Source: Fuerstiella sp.
Lineage (GTDB): Bacteria; Planctomycetota; Planctomycetia; Planctomycetales; Planctomycetaceae
DNA length: 64,000 nt
Direction: 5' to 3'
Assembly (NCBI GenBank): GCA_022447185.1
Contig: JAKVAY010000041.1
Location: 33,775-97,774, forward strand
Every line of letters begins with the position of its first letter. The first letter of the stretch is position 1. Shown here one piece after another: positions 15,245 to 24,267 of this stretch. The notes beneath the pieces are model-generated. The model had not been told where the DNA came from. It made no database searches and was given only the letters and a program-made list of their open reading frames with translations. A program made the position numbers and the translations under genes.

Positions 15245-17944
15245 ATGTTGTACGCGTTTTTACGATTTCTTTTGATCAGTTCATTGTGTCTGGTTTTGGG
15301 CTTTGGTCGTTCACACGTTGCCTGCGGCGATGACGGAGCCGAGGTCCAGCCGTTTGGAATTGACGTCCGTGTCCAGTGGACGGAATCGCACGTTGTCGGG
15401 TCACCTGATCCACCGTTGCCGTATGTAGCTACAGAGGTTTTCTCGCGGATTGAATGGAATCAACCGATTTATGCTAAGCCGGAGCCCGGTACAGAGAATC
15501 TGACTGTGATCCAAAAAGGCGGGGAAGAGGCAACACCGACCAGGATTGTGCGTGTCGTTGACCTGCCTGAAGTTGATGAGGTATCCGAGCTGATCTCGGT
15601 CGCTGGTCGCCAGGTTTACGGTCTTACCTTCCATCCGCAATATCGTGAGAACGGGTTTATTTATCTGTTCAGCAACGTCTCGAAAGGCGAAACCGGACAC
15701 GTGAACCGTATCACACGGTTCACTGTGTCACGCGACCCCGATGCTGAGGTCGCGTGCGATCCGGACTCCGCACAGGTCATTATTGAATGGAAGTCCATGG
15801 GGCATGACGGTGGTGATCTGGTGTTCGGCCACGATGGCATGCTGTACATCACTTCCGGGGACGGAACATCTGACTCGGATCGATGGCTGTCGGCTCAGGA
15901 TCCGACGAATCTTCTGGGAGGAGTGCTGCGCATTGATGTGGATCACACGGCAGACGGGATGATGTATTCGATTCCCCAGGACAACCCATTTGTTGATTTA
16001 CCTGGGGCGCGCGGAGAACTGTGGGCGATCGGGCTGCGCAATCCGTGGCGAATGTCGATTGATGACGTGACCGGACAGATTTGGGTTGGCAATAACGGAC
16101 AGGATTTGTGGGAGAGTGCTCATCTGCTGCGGCGAGGAGAAAACTATGGCTGGAGCGTTTATGAAGGCAGCCATCCGTTTTATGCACATCGGGAAATTGG
16201 TCCGGGAACTCTGGTTGCCCCCACGTTTGAGCATCACCACACCGAATCACGGTCATTGACAGGTGGGGTTGTCTATTACGGTGATAAGCTTCCGGATCTG
16301 AACGGGGCATATACGTATGGCGACTATTCGACCGGGAAAATCTGGGCCGGCCGACATAACGGAACACAAGTGACGTATCATCAGGAGATTGCGGATACGA
16401 CGTTACAAATTGTCGGGTTCTCTAATACACATCGAGGAGAACTGCTGGTCATTGACTACGTGGGAAAGATCTATCGACTGGAACCTAATCCGGCAGCGCT
16501 GAATCCTGAAAAGAACCCTGTGTTTCCTGCCAGACTCAGTGACACCGGTATCTTTGAATCCGTGTCCGGGCACCGTGTGGCTGCAGGTGTTGTACCCTAT
16601 GACGTGATTTCTCCGGCCTGGAACGATGGAGCAACAGTCGAGCGATTTATTGCGCTCCCGGATGGCCTGCAGATTGCCGGCAATGGATCAGGTGGCTGGA
16701 CTTTTCCTGACCGTGCCGTCGTGGTGCAGACTCTCTCTCGAGCAAATCGCCGGGTCGAAACTCGGCTTCTTGTGAAGCAGCAGGGCGAATGGCTGGGATA
16801 TGCCTACGAGTGGAACGAACAACAGGACGATGCAACGCTGGTGCCGACTGTGGGAAAGGATATTCAGATTCCGGACGAATCCGGTGCACTGCAGGAGTGG
16901 CGGATTCCTGCACGATCAGAATGCATGTCATGTCACGGCCGCGCTGCGGGCTACATCTTAGGATTGACTGAGTTACAACTGGATCGAAACTATAGATACG
17001 AATCGGTTGAGGACAATCAGCTGCGGACGCTGCATGAAATTGGATTGATCTCCGGTGCACCGACGCCGATTGACCAACGTAAGAAAATGGCGAATCCAGG
17101 CGACACGTCAGCGCCACTCGAATCCAGAGTGAAGTCGTATTTACATACAAATTGCGCGGGGTGTCATGTGCAGGCAGGTGGTGGGAACTCTCGAATGACC
17201 CTGGGATATACGACACCGATAGACGGGATGGAGATTCTGTCCAGGTTTCCTCAGCATTCGACGTTTGGCCTGGCTCAGCCGCGTATTGTCGCTCCGGGCG
17301 AACCCGACCAGTCCGTGATGCTGACACGATTGTCCCGCCGTGGTCGCGGTCAAATGCCGCCTCTGGTTTTAAAACGCGTTGACAGAACGGCTGTCGAACT
17401 GTTGCGCGAGTGGATAGCGTCTTTGAAGTCAGATCGAAGGTTCGTACGGGACTGGACCGTCGTGGAATTGCAGAAGGATTTGCCGGACATTCACAAAGGG
17501 CGTTCGCTGGACCGCGGGAAGAAAATCTACAAGAGCTCAGGCTGCGGACAATGTCACCGGATCGAAGATGAAATGGCCGGCATTGGTCCAAATCTCACTG
17601 ACGTGGCGAAGCGACTGAAGCCGGAAGATATTCTGGAATCGATGATCTCACCGTCTGCAAAGATTGCTGAAAAATATGCGGCAACGTTGTTAGTCACGAC
17701 CAGTGGACAAATTGTTGAGGGTCGTATTCAGTCCGAAACTGATGATGTGATTGTGTTGCGCGGCCAGGAATCATTTGCTGATGTGAAGACGATCCACAAG
17801 GCAGACATCGAAGAGCGTCTGTTGTCTAAAGTATCCATGATGCCGAAGGGCAGTGTTAATCATCTGGAGCGTGATGAAGTGCTGGACCTGTTGGCCTATG
17901 TGTTGACCGGCCAGGTTGAGGACGAGCCGGCAGCCTCTGAGTGA
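15245..17944 (+). CDS. Secreted glucose/sorbosone-dehydrogenase-like protein with three CxxCH haem sites
   Basis: 899 residues. An N-terminal hydrophobic signal (1-27) is followed by a PQQ-type glucose/sorbosone dehydrogenase propeller (about 80-420; motifs L-T-F-H-P-Q-Y, H-D-G-G-D-L-V-F-G-H-D-G-M-L-Y, L-W-A-I-G-L-R-N-P-W-R). Three CxxCH motifs follow: C-M-S-C-H at 560, C-A-G-C-H at about 637 and C-G-Q-C-H at about 767. The last lies in the Pirellula/Verrucomicrobium-type haem domain that ends in E-V-L-D-L-L-A-Y-V-L. The arrangement suggests oxidation of a sugar or alcohol with electrons passed through an internal haem chain in the periplasm. This is inferred, as the substrate is not readable. 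It is divergent from the protein ending at 11542. Confidence 0.88.
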   Translation: MLYAFLRFLLISSLCLVLGFGRSHVACGDDGAEVQPFGIDVRVQWTESHVVGSPDPPLPYVATEVFSRIEWNQPIYAKPEPGTENLTVIQKGGEEATPTRIVRVVDLPEVDEVSELISVAGRQVYGLTFHPQYRENGFIYLFSNVSKGETGHVNRITRFTVSRDPDAEVACDPDSAQVIIEWKSMGHDGGDLVFGHDGMLYITSGDGTSDSDRWLSAQDPTNLLGGVLRIDVDHTADGMMYSIPQDNPFVDLPGARGELWAIGLRNPWRMSIDDVTGQIWVGNNGQDLWESAHLLRRGENYGWSVYEGSHPFYAHREIGPGTLVAPTFEHHHTESRSLTGGVVYYGDKLPDLNGAYTYGDYSTGKIWAGRHNGTQVTYHQEIADTTLQIVGFSNTHRGELLVIDYVGKIYRLEPNPAALNPEKNPVFPARLSDTGIFESVSGHRVAAGVVPYDVISPAWNDGATVERFIALPDGLQIAGNGSGGWTFPDRAVVVQTLSRANRRVETRLLVKQQGEWLGYAYEWNEQQDDATLVPTVGKDIQIPDESGALQEWRIPARSECMSCHGRAAGYILGLTELQLDRNYRYESVEDNQLRTLHEIGLISGAPTPIDQRKKMANPGDTSAPLESRVKSYLHTNCAGCHVQAGGGNSRMTLGYTTPIDGMEILSRFPQHSTFGLAQPRIVAPGEPDQSVMLTRLSRRGRGQMPPLVLKRVDRTAVELLREWIASLKSDRRFVRDWTVVELQKDLPDIHKGRSLDRGKKIYKSSGCGQCHRIEDEMAGIGPNLTDVAKRLKPEDILESMISPSAKIAEKYAATLLVTTSGQIVEGRIQSETDDVIVLRGQESFADVKTIHKADIEERLLSKVSMMPKGSVNHLERDEVLDLLAYVLTGQVEDEPAASE

Positions 17945-18156
17945 TTTCACAGTCGAAAAGTTCGGTCTTGGAACAGTGTTGGATTTGAGTGAATCACAGA
18001 TCGTTCGCAGTTGTGGTTTGTGCCTGATCACCCAGCTACTGTGCCGGGCCAGCGATTGAGATGTTCGACACGACTGTTTGTGTCGACCTGAATTGCGGGT
18101 GCACTATTGCCGCCGCCAACCGCTTGCCTGTTACGGGACATCCGTTTTGTATCAGA

Positions 18157-18624
18157 TCAGACTTCGTCGGAGGCGAATGACCAGTCGTTGAGTATCGGCG
18201 TATATTCGCAGATTTCACTGGCTTCGAAGTAGATATCGATTTCACGCGCGGCGGATTCTTCACTGTCGCTGCCATGGACCATGTTCATCTGACGGCTGCA
18301 TCCATAGTCGCCGCGAATCGTGCCGGGGGCCGCCTCGCGACCATTCGTGGCCCCAATGATATTTCTCATCACGGTGACTGCTTCTGGCCCCTGAACAATC
18401 ATTGCCACAACCGGAGCGGCTGTGATGAATTCTTCGAGCTGAGGATAGAATGGCTTTTCGACGTGTTCAGCGTAGTGCTGCCGGCTGAGTTCCGGCGTCA
18501 CGTTCAACATCTTCATTGCTGCGAGACTCAAACCCTTGTTTTCAATGCGGGAAATGATGGTACCAATGAGACGACGGTGAACGCCGTCCGGTTTGACAAG
18601 GATCAGGGTGCGTTGCGAAGCCAT
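18157..18624 (-). CDS. ndk: Nucleoside diphosphate kinase
   Basis: 155 residues, typical length. It transfers the gamma-phosphate of NTPs to NDPs through a phospho-His intermediate. The active-site signature N-M-V-H-G-S-D-S is present, with the N-terminal T-L-I-L-V-K-P-D-G strand and the G-A-T-N-G-R-E-A-A-P-G-T-I-R-G segment. It lies on the same strand as carA, 216 bases downstream of it; co-transcription is possible but unproven. Confidence 0.97.
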   Translation of the reverse strand: MASQRTLILVKPDGVHRRLIGTIISRIENKGLSLAAMKMLNVTPELSRQHYAEHVEKPFYPQLEEFITAAPVVAMIVQGPEAVTVMRNIIGATNGREAAPGTIRGDYGCSRQMNMVHGSDSEESAAREIDIYFEASEICEYTPILNDWSFASDEV

Positions 18625-18840
18625 GGTGTTGCTTTCGAGTGACCATTACTGATTGAGGTGAAAAATTAAGATGTCTGAAATATGCCGGTCGGATGAGGTT
18701 ATGTCTATGATGCGGTTGGATGTGGCAAAACGAGCAGTGGATTTATGGAGTGGTCCATGGTCTGACCGGGCAGGCAAATACTGATTGTTTGATGCTTCCT
18801 GGCAGCAAACCCAACCGTGAAGCCAGGTATGACAAGTTCT

Positions 18841-19980
18841 TCAGGCAGAGACAGGCTGCATCAGTTGCACGAATTCACGGAACAGGTAATGGCTGTCATG
18901 AGGGCCCGCAGAAGCTTCAGGATGATATTGCACTCCGAAAGCCGCGTGTTCTTTGTGACGGATGCCTTCGACGGTATTGTCATTGAGATTAATGTGAGTG
19001 ACTTCCACGCTGTCCGGAAGTGAATCGGCGTCCAGTGCAAATCCATGATTTTGGGATGTAATTTCCACTCGGCCGGTGGCCTTATTCATGACCGGTTGAT
19101 TGGCACCGCGATGACCAAACTGCAGCTTGAAGGTATTGCCACCGCAGGCCAGACCCAGCAACTGGACTCCCAGGCAGATACCGAAGATCGGTTTCTTTCC
19201 AAGTAAGTTGCGGATTGTGGTAATGGCATAGTCAAGGGGTTCCGGATCACCGGGGCCGTTGGACAGGAAGACTCCGTCCGGTTTGAGTGAAAGAACTTCT
19301 TTGGCTGTGGCGTTGCCCGGGACGATGGTAACTCGACAGCCGGAGTCTGTGAGCCATCGGGGAATGTTCCATTTCATTCCGTAATCAATAGCGACGACGT
19401 GTGGGCCATCATCATCAGCAGCACAGGAGGTAAAACCGGCCGGTCGGCCGAGGTCGTTGAGTGGTGACGTCCAGCTGTCCACAGATTCCGGCATGACTTC
19501 ACACACCAGATCTGCTCCCACGAGGCCAGGTCCCATCCTGGCTTTTTGAACCAGAGACGCGTCGTCATGATCTTTCGTGGAGATGATGCCTTTCATGGCA
19601 CCGTCTATACGAATTTGCTTCACGATTGCGCGAGTATCGATTCCCTGCAGACCGATGATGTTGTTTTGCTTGAGATAGGAGTCGAGTGAGCAGGTGGAGC
19701 GAAAATTACTGGGTTCTTCACAGAGTTCCCGGACGATGAATCCACGCAGGAAGAGGCCTCGGCTTTCCACATCTTCTTCATTGACGCCGTAGTTACCGAT
19801 GAGTGGGTATGTCATCGTCACGATTTGTCCGTTGTAGGACGGATCTGTGAGGATCTCCTGATAGCCTGTCATGCTGGTATTGAAGACGACTTCACCGTGA
19901 ATCTCGCCGGAAGCGCCGAATCCGGTGCCGCTGAACACGGAGCCGTTTGCCAAAGCAAGTTTTGCGGGTTGGGTGATCAT
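18841..19980 (-). CDS. carA: Carbamoyl-phosphate synthase small (glutaminase) subunit
   Basis: 379 residues from the ATG at 19980 (M-I-T-Q-P-A-K-L-A-L-A-N-G), the usual CarA opening; an in-frame start 42 bases upstream is less likely. The N-terminal CarA domain (S-M-T-G-Y-Q-E-I-L-T-D-P-S-Y) precedes the class I glutamine amidotransferase domain with nucleophile Cys in G-I-C-L-G-V-Q-L-L and His/Glu in Y-H-P-E-A-S. It supplies ammonia to CarB for carbamoyl phosphate in arginine and pyrimidine synthesis. carB is not in the window. Confidence 0.97.
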   Translation of the reverse strand: MITQPAKLALANGSVFSGTGFGASGEIHGEVVFNTSMTGYQEILTDPSYNGQIVTMTYPLIGNYGVNEEDVESRGLFLRGFIVRELCEEPSNFRSTCSLDSYLKQNNIIGLQGIDTRAIVKQIRIDGAMKGIISTKDHDDASLVQKARMGPGLVGADLVCEVMPESVDSWTSPLNDLGRPAGFTSCAADDDGPHVVAIDYGMKWNIPRWLTDSGCRVTIVPGNATAKEVLSLKPDGVFLSNGPGDPEPLDYAITTIRNLLGKKPIFGICLGVQLLGLACGGNTFKLQFGHRGANQPVMNKATGRVEITSQNHGFALDADSLPDSVEVTHINLNDNTVEGIRHKEHAAFGVQYHPEASAGPHDSHYLFREFVQLMQPVSA

Positions 19981-20178
19981 ATGTCGCAGAATTCCAGGCG
20001 GTTTTTGGCGGATTTTTACCACAGGATCTCAATCGGCTGAAGGATTCGCTGCAAACACGACCGGGATTCCGGGAAATAGGCACCATAAGCGAAGACTTCC
20101 GACCTGAGCCGGAGCGATGACGGCAGGCCCTTCGTTCACGGCGTGACACTTGGGACCGGTGCCGGTAGGCTGCAGCTC

Positions 20179-20934
20179 ATGTTTGGATCACTTGACGGCA
20201 AGCGAATTGTAGTGACGGGGGCATCGACCGGAATTGGCTCGGCGATTGCCAGCGAATGTGCTGCTGCGGGTGCAGACATCGTAGTGAGTTATCGGACGTC
20301 ACAGCACGACGCAGAGTCCGTTGCCGAGTCAATTCGGCAACAGGGACGGTCAGCCGACGTATTTGCCCTGGATCTGGCGAACGTTCAATCCTGTGACGAT
20401 TTTGTGAGAGACTGCTGCAATTCCGGACCGGTGGACGGTGTGGTGAATAATGCGGGAGCGGATCTGCTCACCGGAGAAATGAAGAATGCTGATTATTTAT
20501 TGAAGTTGCAGACACTGCTGGATGTAGACGTGCAGGGAACCGTACGACTGGCCCGGGCATTTGGCATGCGTCTGAAACGGCAGGGCAGTGGCTGTTTGTT
20601 GACAGTGGGCTGGGACCAATCCGACCGCGGTATGGAAGGGGACAGTGGCGAATTGTTCTCCACGGCAAAAAACGCCATTATGGGATTCAGCCGTTCCCTG
20701 GCAATGAGTCTGGCGCCCGATGTTCGGGTTAATTGCATTGCACCCGGCTGGATTCGAACCGAATGGGGCTCAGTTGCGAGTGATCTCTGGCAGCGCCGAG
20801 TATTGGATGAAACGCCGCTCAAACGCTGGGGGCAACCCCAGGATGTCGCTTTTATTGCCAGGTTTTTATTGAGCGACGAAGCTGCATTCATCACTGGGCA
20901 GGTGATTAATGTGAATGGCGGAGCTGTGCGTTAA
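20179..20934 (+). CDS. SDR-family protein with catalytic Tyr replaced by Phe
   Basis: 251 residues from the ATG at 20179, which directly precedes the Rossmann strand; a start at 20143 would add 12 unsupported residues. The NAD(P)-binding motif T-G-A-S-T-G-I-G (13-20) and N-N-A-G (90-93) are intact. The active site normally reads Y-x-x-x-K, but here it is F160-S-T-A-K164, and the usual Ser position (about 13 residues earlier) is Gln, with a Ser at 148. The C-terminal P-G-W-I-R-T and G-Q-V-I-N-V-N-G-G are family-typical. It lies about 185 bases before the DHPS-like and pabB pair on the same strand, so a role in pterin metabolism is possible (FolM and PTR1 pteridine reductases are SDRs), but this is inference. 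Confidence 0.82.
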   Translation: MFGSLDGKRIVVTGASTGIGSAIASECAAAGADIVVSYRTSQHDAESVAESIRQQGRSADVFALDLANVQSCDDFVRDCCNSGPVDGVVNNAGADLLTGEMKNADYLLKLQTLLDVDVQGTVRLARAFGMRLKRQGSGCLLTVGWDQSDRGMEGDSGELFSTAKNAIMGFSRSLAMSLAPDVRVNCIAPGWIRTEWGSVASDLWQRRVLDETPLKRWGQPQDVAFIARFLLSDEAAFITGQVINVNGGAVR

Positions 20935-21118
20935 CACACGTGACCCGCGTCTGGCCTGGGACCAATCGTCTTCTTGAGTCGGGGTATCGTTTGATGACGC
21001 AATACTTCCGGGTGACCGAAACCTCAGTGAATTCCGGTTTTAACTGTCGGAATCACGAGTTGCATACACTGCGAACTCAGGGCACAAGTTGCCGCGGACG
21101 TGACTGAAAATTTAACCG

Positions 21119-22546
21119 TTGAAGACTGAACTACTGAAAACTGAAAACACAAAAATTATTTTTGTCACCGGTCGACTTGCCGAGGCCGGACTGCGCGAAG
21201 TTGTGACGGAGCTGTCGGCGGAGTTGGGATTTCAATATGAAATTGCGGTACCCGGGATTCAGGTCGCGGCGCTCCTGCAGGCTAATATACTCCGAAAACG
21301 TCTGACTGTTTCCGAAGACACAGACCGTGTCATCCTTCCGGGCTGGTATCAGGGGGAGCTGGCTGATCTGGAAAACCACTTTGGGATACCGTTCGAACGG
21401 GGTCCGAAGAATTTTCACGACCTGCCGGAGTATTTTGGCATGGGGAAACGTAAGGACGTTTTGCTGGATCAGTACAGCATTGAAATCATTGCTGAGATCA
21501 ATCATGCAACTCGACAGCCTGTCGAGGATGTGGTTCGTGAAGCACTGGAACTGATGACAGTCGGAGCAGATGTTATCGACGTGGGTTGCGTACCTGGGGA
21601 GTCCAGTCGTCGGGTTGGGGAGATTGTTCGTGAATTGCGGGAGCATGGGTTGCGAGTGTCTGTCGACAGCTTCGATCGGGCGGAGGTGGAACAGGCGGTC
21701 GCGGCTGGCGCAGAATTGATACTGAGCTGCAATCATTCGAACATCAATTGGGTGAGTCAGCTCGATACCGAAGTCGTGGTGATTCCTGATTCCCCGTCCG
21801 ATATGGAGTCACTTGACCGGATTGTCGAGCGACTCACTAAAGACGGCCTTCGTTTTCGACTTGATCCTGTCATCGAGCCTGTTGGGATGGGATTTACTGC
21901 ATCGCTGCAGCGATACATGCATGTTCGTTCCCGATATCCTGATTTGCCAATGATGATGGGAACAGGCAATGTCACGGAATTAACGGAGGTGGATTCGGCT
22001 GGTGTGAATATGATCCTGGCGGCGATTTGTGAGGAATTGCAGATTCACAGTGTGCTGACCACTCAGGTTGTCAACTGGTGCCGTTCATCTGTGTCCGAGC
22101 TGAATGCAGCCCGAAGGATGGCCCATCATTCTGTTGCCAGCCAGGTGATTCCGAAGCATCTGAGTTCGGACCTGGTCATGTTGCGGGACCCGCGCGTAAG
22201 AAATGAATCACAGACGTCTCTGGCCGCGCTGGCGGCGAGGTTAACGGATGCAAATTTTCGTGTGTTTGCTGAGTCCTGCGGACTGCATCTGATGAATTGC
22301 GATGGCCACTGGCAGGGAACTGATGCATTCGGAGTGTTTTCGGCGGCTGTTAATGAAGGTCGGGTTCAGGTGGATGCTGGACACGCGTTTTATCTGGGTT
22401 ATGAGTTGGCACGCGCGGAGCTGGCCCGTCATCTCGGTAAGGAATACGTTCAGGATGAGTCAGTGAGCTGGGGGCTGCTGGGGGAATGGAAAGCATCATC
22501 AGCGGTTCGTGGGAAACATTCGTCCGCTCGATCAAAGGATGTCTGA
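21119..22546 (+). CDS. Dihydropteroate-synthase-like protein (DUF6513 plus DHPS-like barrel)
   Basis: 475 residues, TTG start. The N-terminal 140 residues (I-I-F-V-T-G-R-L-A-E, later W-Y-Q-G-E-L) match the DUF6513-type domain that precedes a DHPS-like TIM barrel in archaea and in methylotrophic or C1-metabolising bacteria. The barrel contains I-A-E-I-N-H-A-T, D-V-I-D-V-G-C-V-P-G-E-S, S-V-D-S-F-D and M-M-G-T-G-N-V-T-E-L. Planctomycetes are known to carry tetrahydromethanopterin-dependent C1 genes, and this family is linked to that cofactor. The stop overlaps the start of pabB (ATGTCTGA), so the two are co-translated, consistent with use of p-aminobenzoate. The exact reaction is not established by sequence. 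Confidence 0.8.
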   Translation: MKTELLKTENTKIIFVTGRLAEAGLREVVTELSAELGFQYEIAVPGIQVAALLQANILRKRLTVSEDTDRVILPGWYQGELADLENHFGIPFERGPKNFHDLPEYFGMGKRKDVLLDQYSIEIIAEINHATRQPVEDVVREALELMTVGADVIDVGCVPGESSRRVGEIVRELREHGLRVSVDSFDRAEVEQAVAAGAELILSCNHSNINWVSQLDTEVVVIPDSPSDMESLDRIVERLTKDGLRFRLDPVIEPVGMGFTASLQRYMHVRSRYPDLPMMMGTGNVTELTEVDSAGVNMILAAICEELQIHSVLTTQVVNWCRSSVSELNAARRMAHHSVASQVIPKHLSSDLVMLRDPRVRNESQTSLAALAARLTDANFRVFAESCGLHLMNCDGHWQGTDAFGVFSAAVNEGRVQVDAGHAFYLGYELARAELARHLGKEYVQDESVSWGLLGEWKASSAVRGKHSSARSKDV

Positions 22547-24002
22547 ACTTGTGACTGGTTCGATCCACATAGAGGAGATTCCGACTCAGCCTTCTGTCGG
22601 ACGTGTGCTGCGGGCATTTCAGAACGAGCAATTTCTGATCCTGCTGGACAGCGCGATTACTGCGCGGTCGGATGACAGTCGATACACATTTCTCACGGCT
22701 GACCCAATCGACGTTGCTGTGATTCCGGATTGTCGTTTCGGCGATGATCCGTTTCGCAGGCTTCGTGACTGGCAGGGACGGATGATGGTCTCCCGAGACT
22801 CTGAGCTTCCTCCGTTTCGTGGCGGGATCGCGGGATTGATGTCATATGATCTGGGACGCGCGTTTGAACGACTCCCTGAGATGGTGACGAATCGTTTCTC
22901 CACGCCGGTATTGGTAGCCGGTTTATTTGACTGGGCGATCGTCTGGGACCATGTATTGTCGACTGTAGCGTTGTATGTGATTCGCATCGATTCCGAGACA
23001 TCATCCGTGTCAGCGGAAAGGCAGAACACTCGTATCGAATGGGTCAGGCGTCGTTTGAATTCGATGTGCCTTAGAGCAGACAGACTCGAAACCCGAGACG
23101 CAGGAACGTGTATTCCGTGCCGAGGTGCAACGGATGATGAATCTGATCAATCGGGTGGTCTGAGCAGTGACAGTGACGTACCGTATCGATCGACCTTTTC
23201 AAGGTCGGAGTATCTGTCCGCAGTTCAGAGAGTAATCGACTACATTGCAGCCGGAGACATCTATCAGGTGAATCTCTCTCAGCAGTTAACGGCTCCGTGG
23301 GTCGGATCTGCGTGTGATTTGTATCGATGCGTGAGGTCTCAAAATGCGGCTCCGTTTTGCGGATTGTTTCAGACGCCAGAATTCTCAGTTGTAAGTGCTT
23401 CACCGGAACGATTCCTGAAGGTGCGGCAGGGTTGTTATGTGGAGACTCGACCGATCAAAGGGACGCGCCGCCGTCAGCAGTCGCCTATTGCCGACCTGTA
23501 CACTGCGGATGAACTGTCGGCCAGCGAAAAGGACCGTGCTGAAAATGTGATGATTGTGGACCTTCTGCGGAATGATATTTCACGCGTATGTGAAATTGGG
23601 TCGGTTGAAGTGACAGGTGTGTGTGAGATCGAAGTGTTCGAAACCGTCCAGCATCTGGTTTCAACAGTCATTGGGAAATTACGATCCGATCGGGATGTCT
23701 GGGACTTGTGTGCCGCCTGTTTTCCCGGTGGATCGATCACCGGGGCGCCAAAGCTGCGGGCCATGGAAATCATCGCAGAACTGGAGAAGACCAATCGGGG
23801 AGCCTATTGCGGAAGCCTGTTCTACTGTGGTCCGGACAATGACTTTGACAGCAGCATTCTGATTCGCACGTTTGTTTTACGCAGCGGGCAAGTGGTGTTT
23901 CCGGTTGGTGGAGGAGTCGTAGCTGACTCTGTGCCCCAGGATGAATTCGACGAAACACTGCACAAAGCGTCCGGAATGTTGCGGTCGCTTCGCCCGGAAT
24001 AA
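22539..24002 (+). CDS. pabB: Aminodeoxychorismate synthase component I
   Basis: 487 residues from the ATG at 22539; a GTG 30 bases upstream is also possible. The C-terminal chorismate-binding domain is complete: P-I-K-G-T-R-R (the Lys marks PabB; anthranilate synthases usually have Ala there), E-K-D-R-A-E-N-V-M-I-V-D-L-L-R-N-D, P-G-G-S-I-T-G-A-P-K and Y-C-G-S-L-F-Y. With a glutaminase partner it makes 4-amino-4-deoxychorismate, the precursor of p-aminobenzoate for folate or methanopterin. It overlaps the DHPS-like gene by eight bases. No pabA or pabC is seen nearby. Confidence 0.9.
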   Translation: MSELVTGSIHIEEIPTQPSVGRVLRAFQNEQFLILLDSAITARSDDSRYTFLTADPIDVAVIPDCRFGDDPFRRLRDWQGRMMVSRDSELPPFRGGIAGLMSYDLGRAFERLPEMVTNRFSTPVLVAGLFDWAIVWDHVLSTVALYVIRIDSETSSVSAERQNTRIEWVRRRLNSMCLRADRLETRDAGTCIPCRGATDDESDQSGGLSSDSDVPYRSTFSRSEYLSAVQRVIDYIAAGDIYQVNLSQQLTAPWVGSACDLYRCVRSQNAAPFCGLFQTPEFSVVSASPERFLKVRQGCYVETRPIKGTRRRQQSPIADLYTADELSASEKDRAENVMIVDLLRNDISRVCEIGSVEVTGVCEIEVFETVQHLVSTVIGKLRSDRDVWDLCAACFPGGSITGAPKLRAMEIIAELEKTNRGAYCGSLFYCGPDNDFDSSILIRTFVLRSGQVVFPVGGGVVADSVPQDEFDETLHKASGMLRSLRPE

Positions 24003-24267
24003 TTGAGCATTTGGCTGATTACGACGATTGTTTCGGTCCGACGCGGGTGAGTTTGCTGAAACCTTTCGGCAAATCGTTCTCTCCCCGTTTCCCGCGTATT
24101 CGGACCTGGGACGACCATGCTCATAAAAATGTTTACGAATGGCAGGCCGAATCAAGATACGCCCGGCAGATTCTGCCGATAAGTACTGCGTGTTACCGAG
24201 CATGAGTTCATTGTGTGATACGGCACAAGGATGACGAAAAACGTGTTTTCAGCAACAGGGCATCCCC

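Noticed and set aside
16647..17591. 314-residue minus-strand frame inside the three-haem dehydrogenase-like gene
   Set aside because: Antisense to CxxCH-containing coding sequence; the translation is Ser/Arg/Pro-rich and lacks structure.
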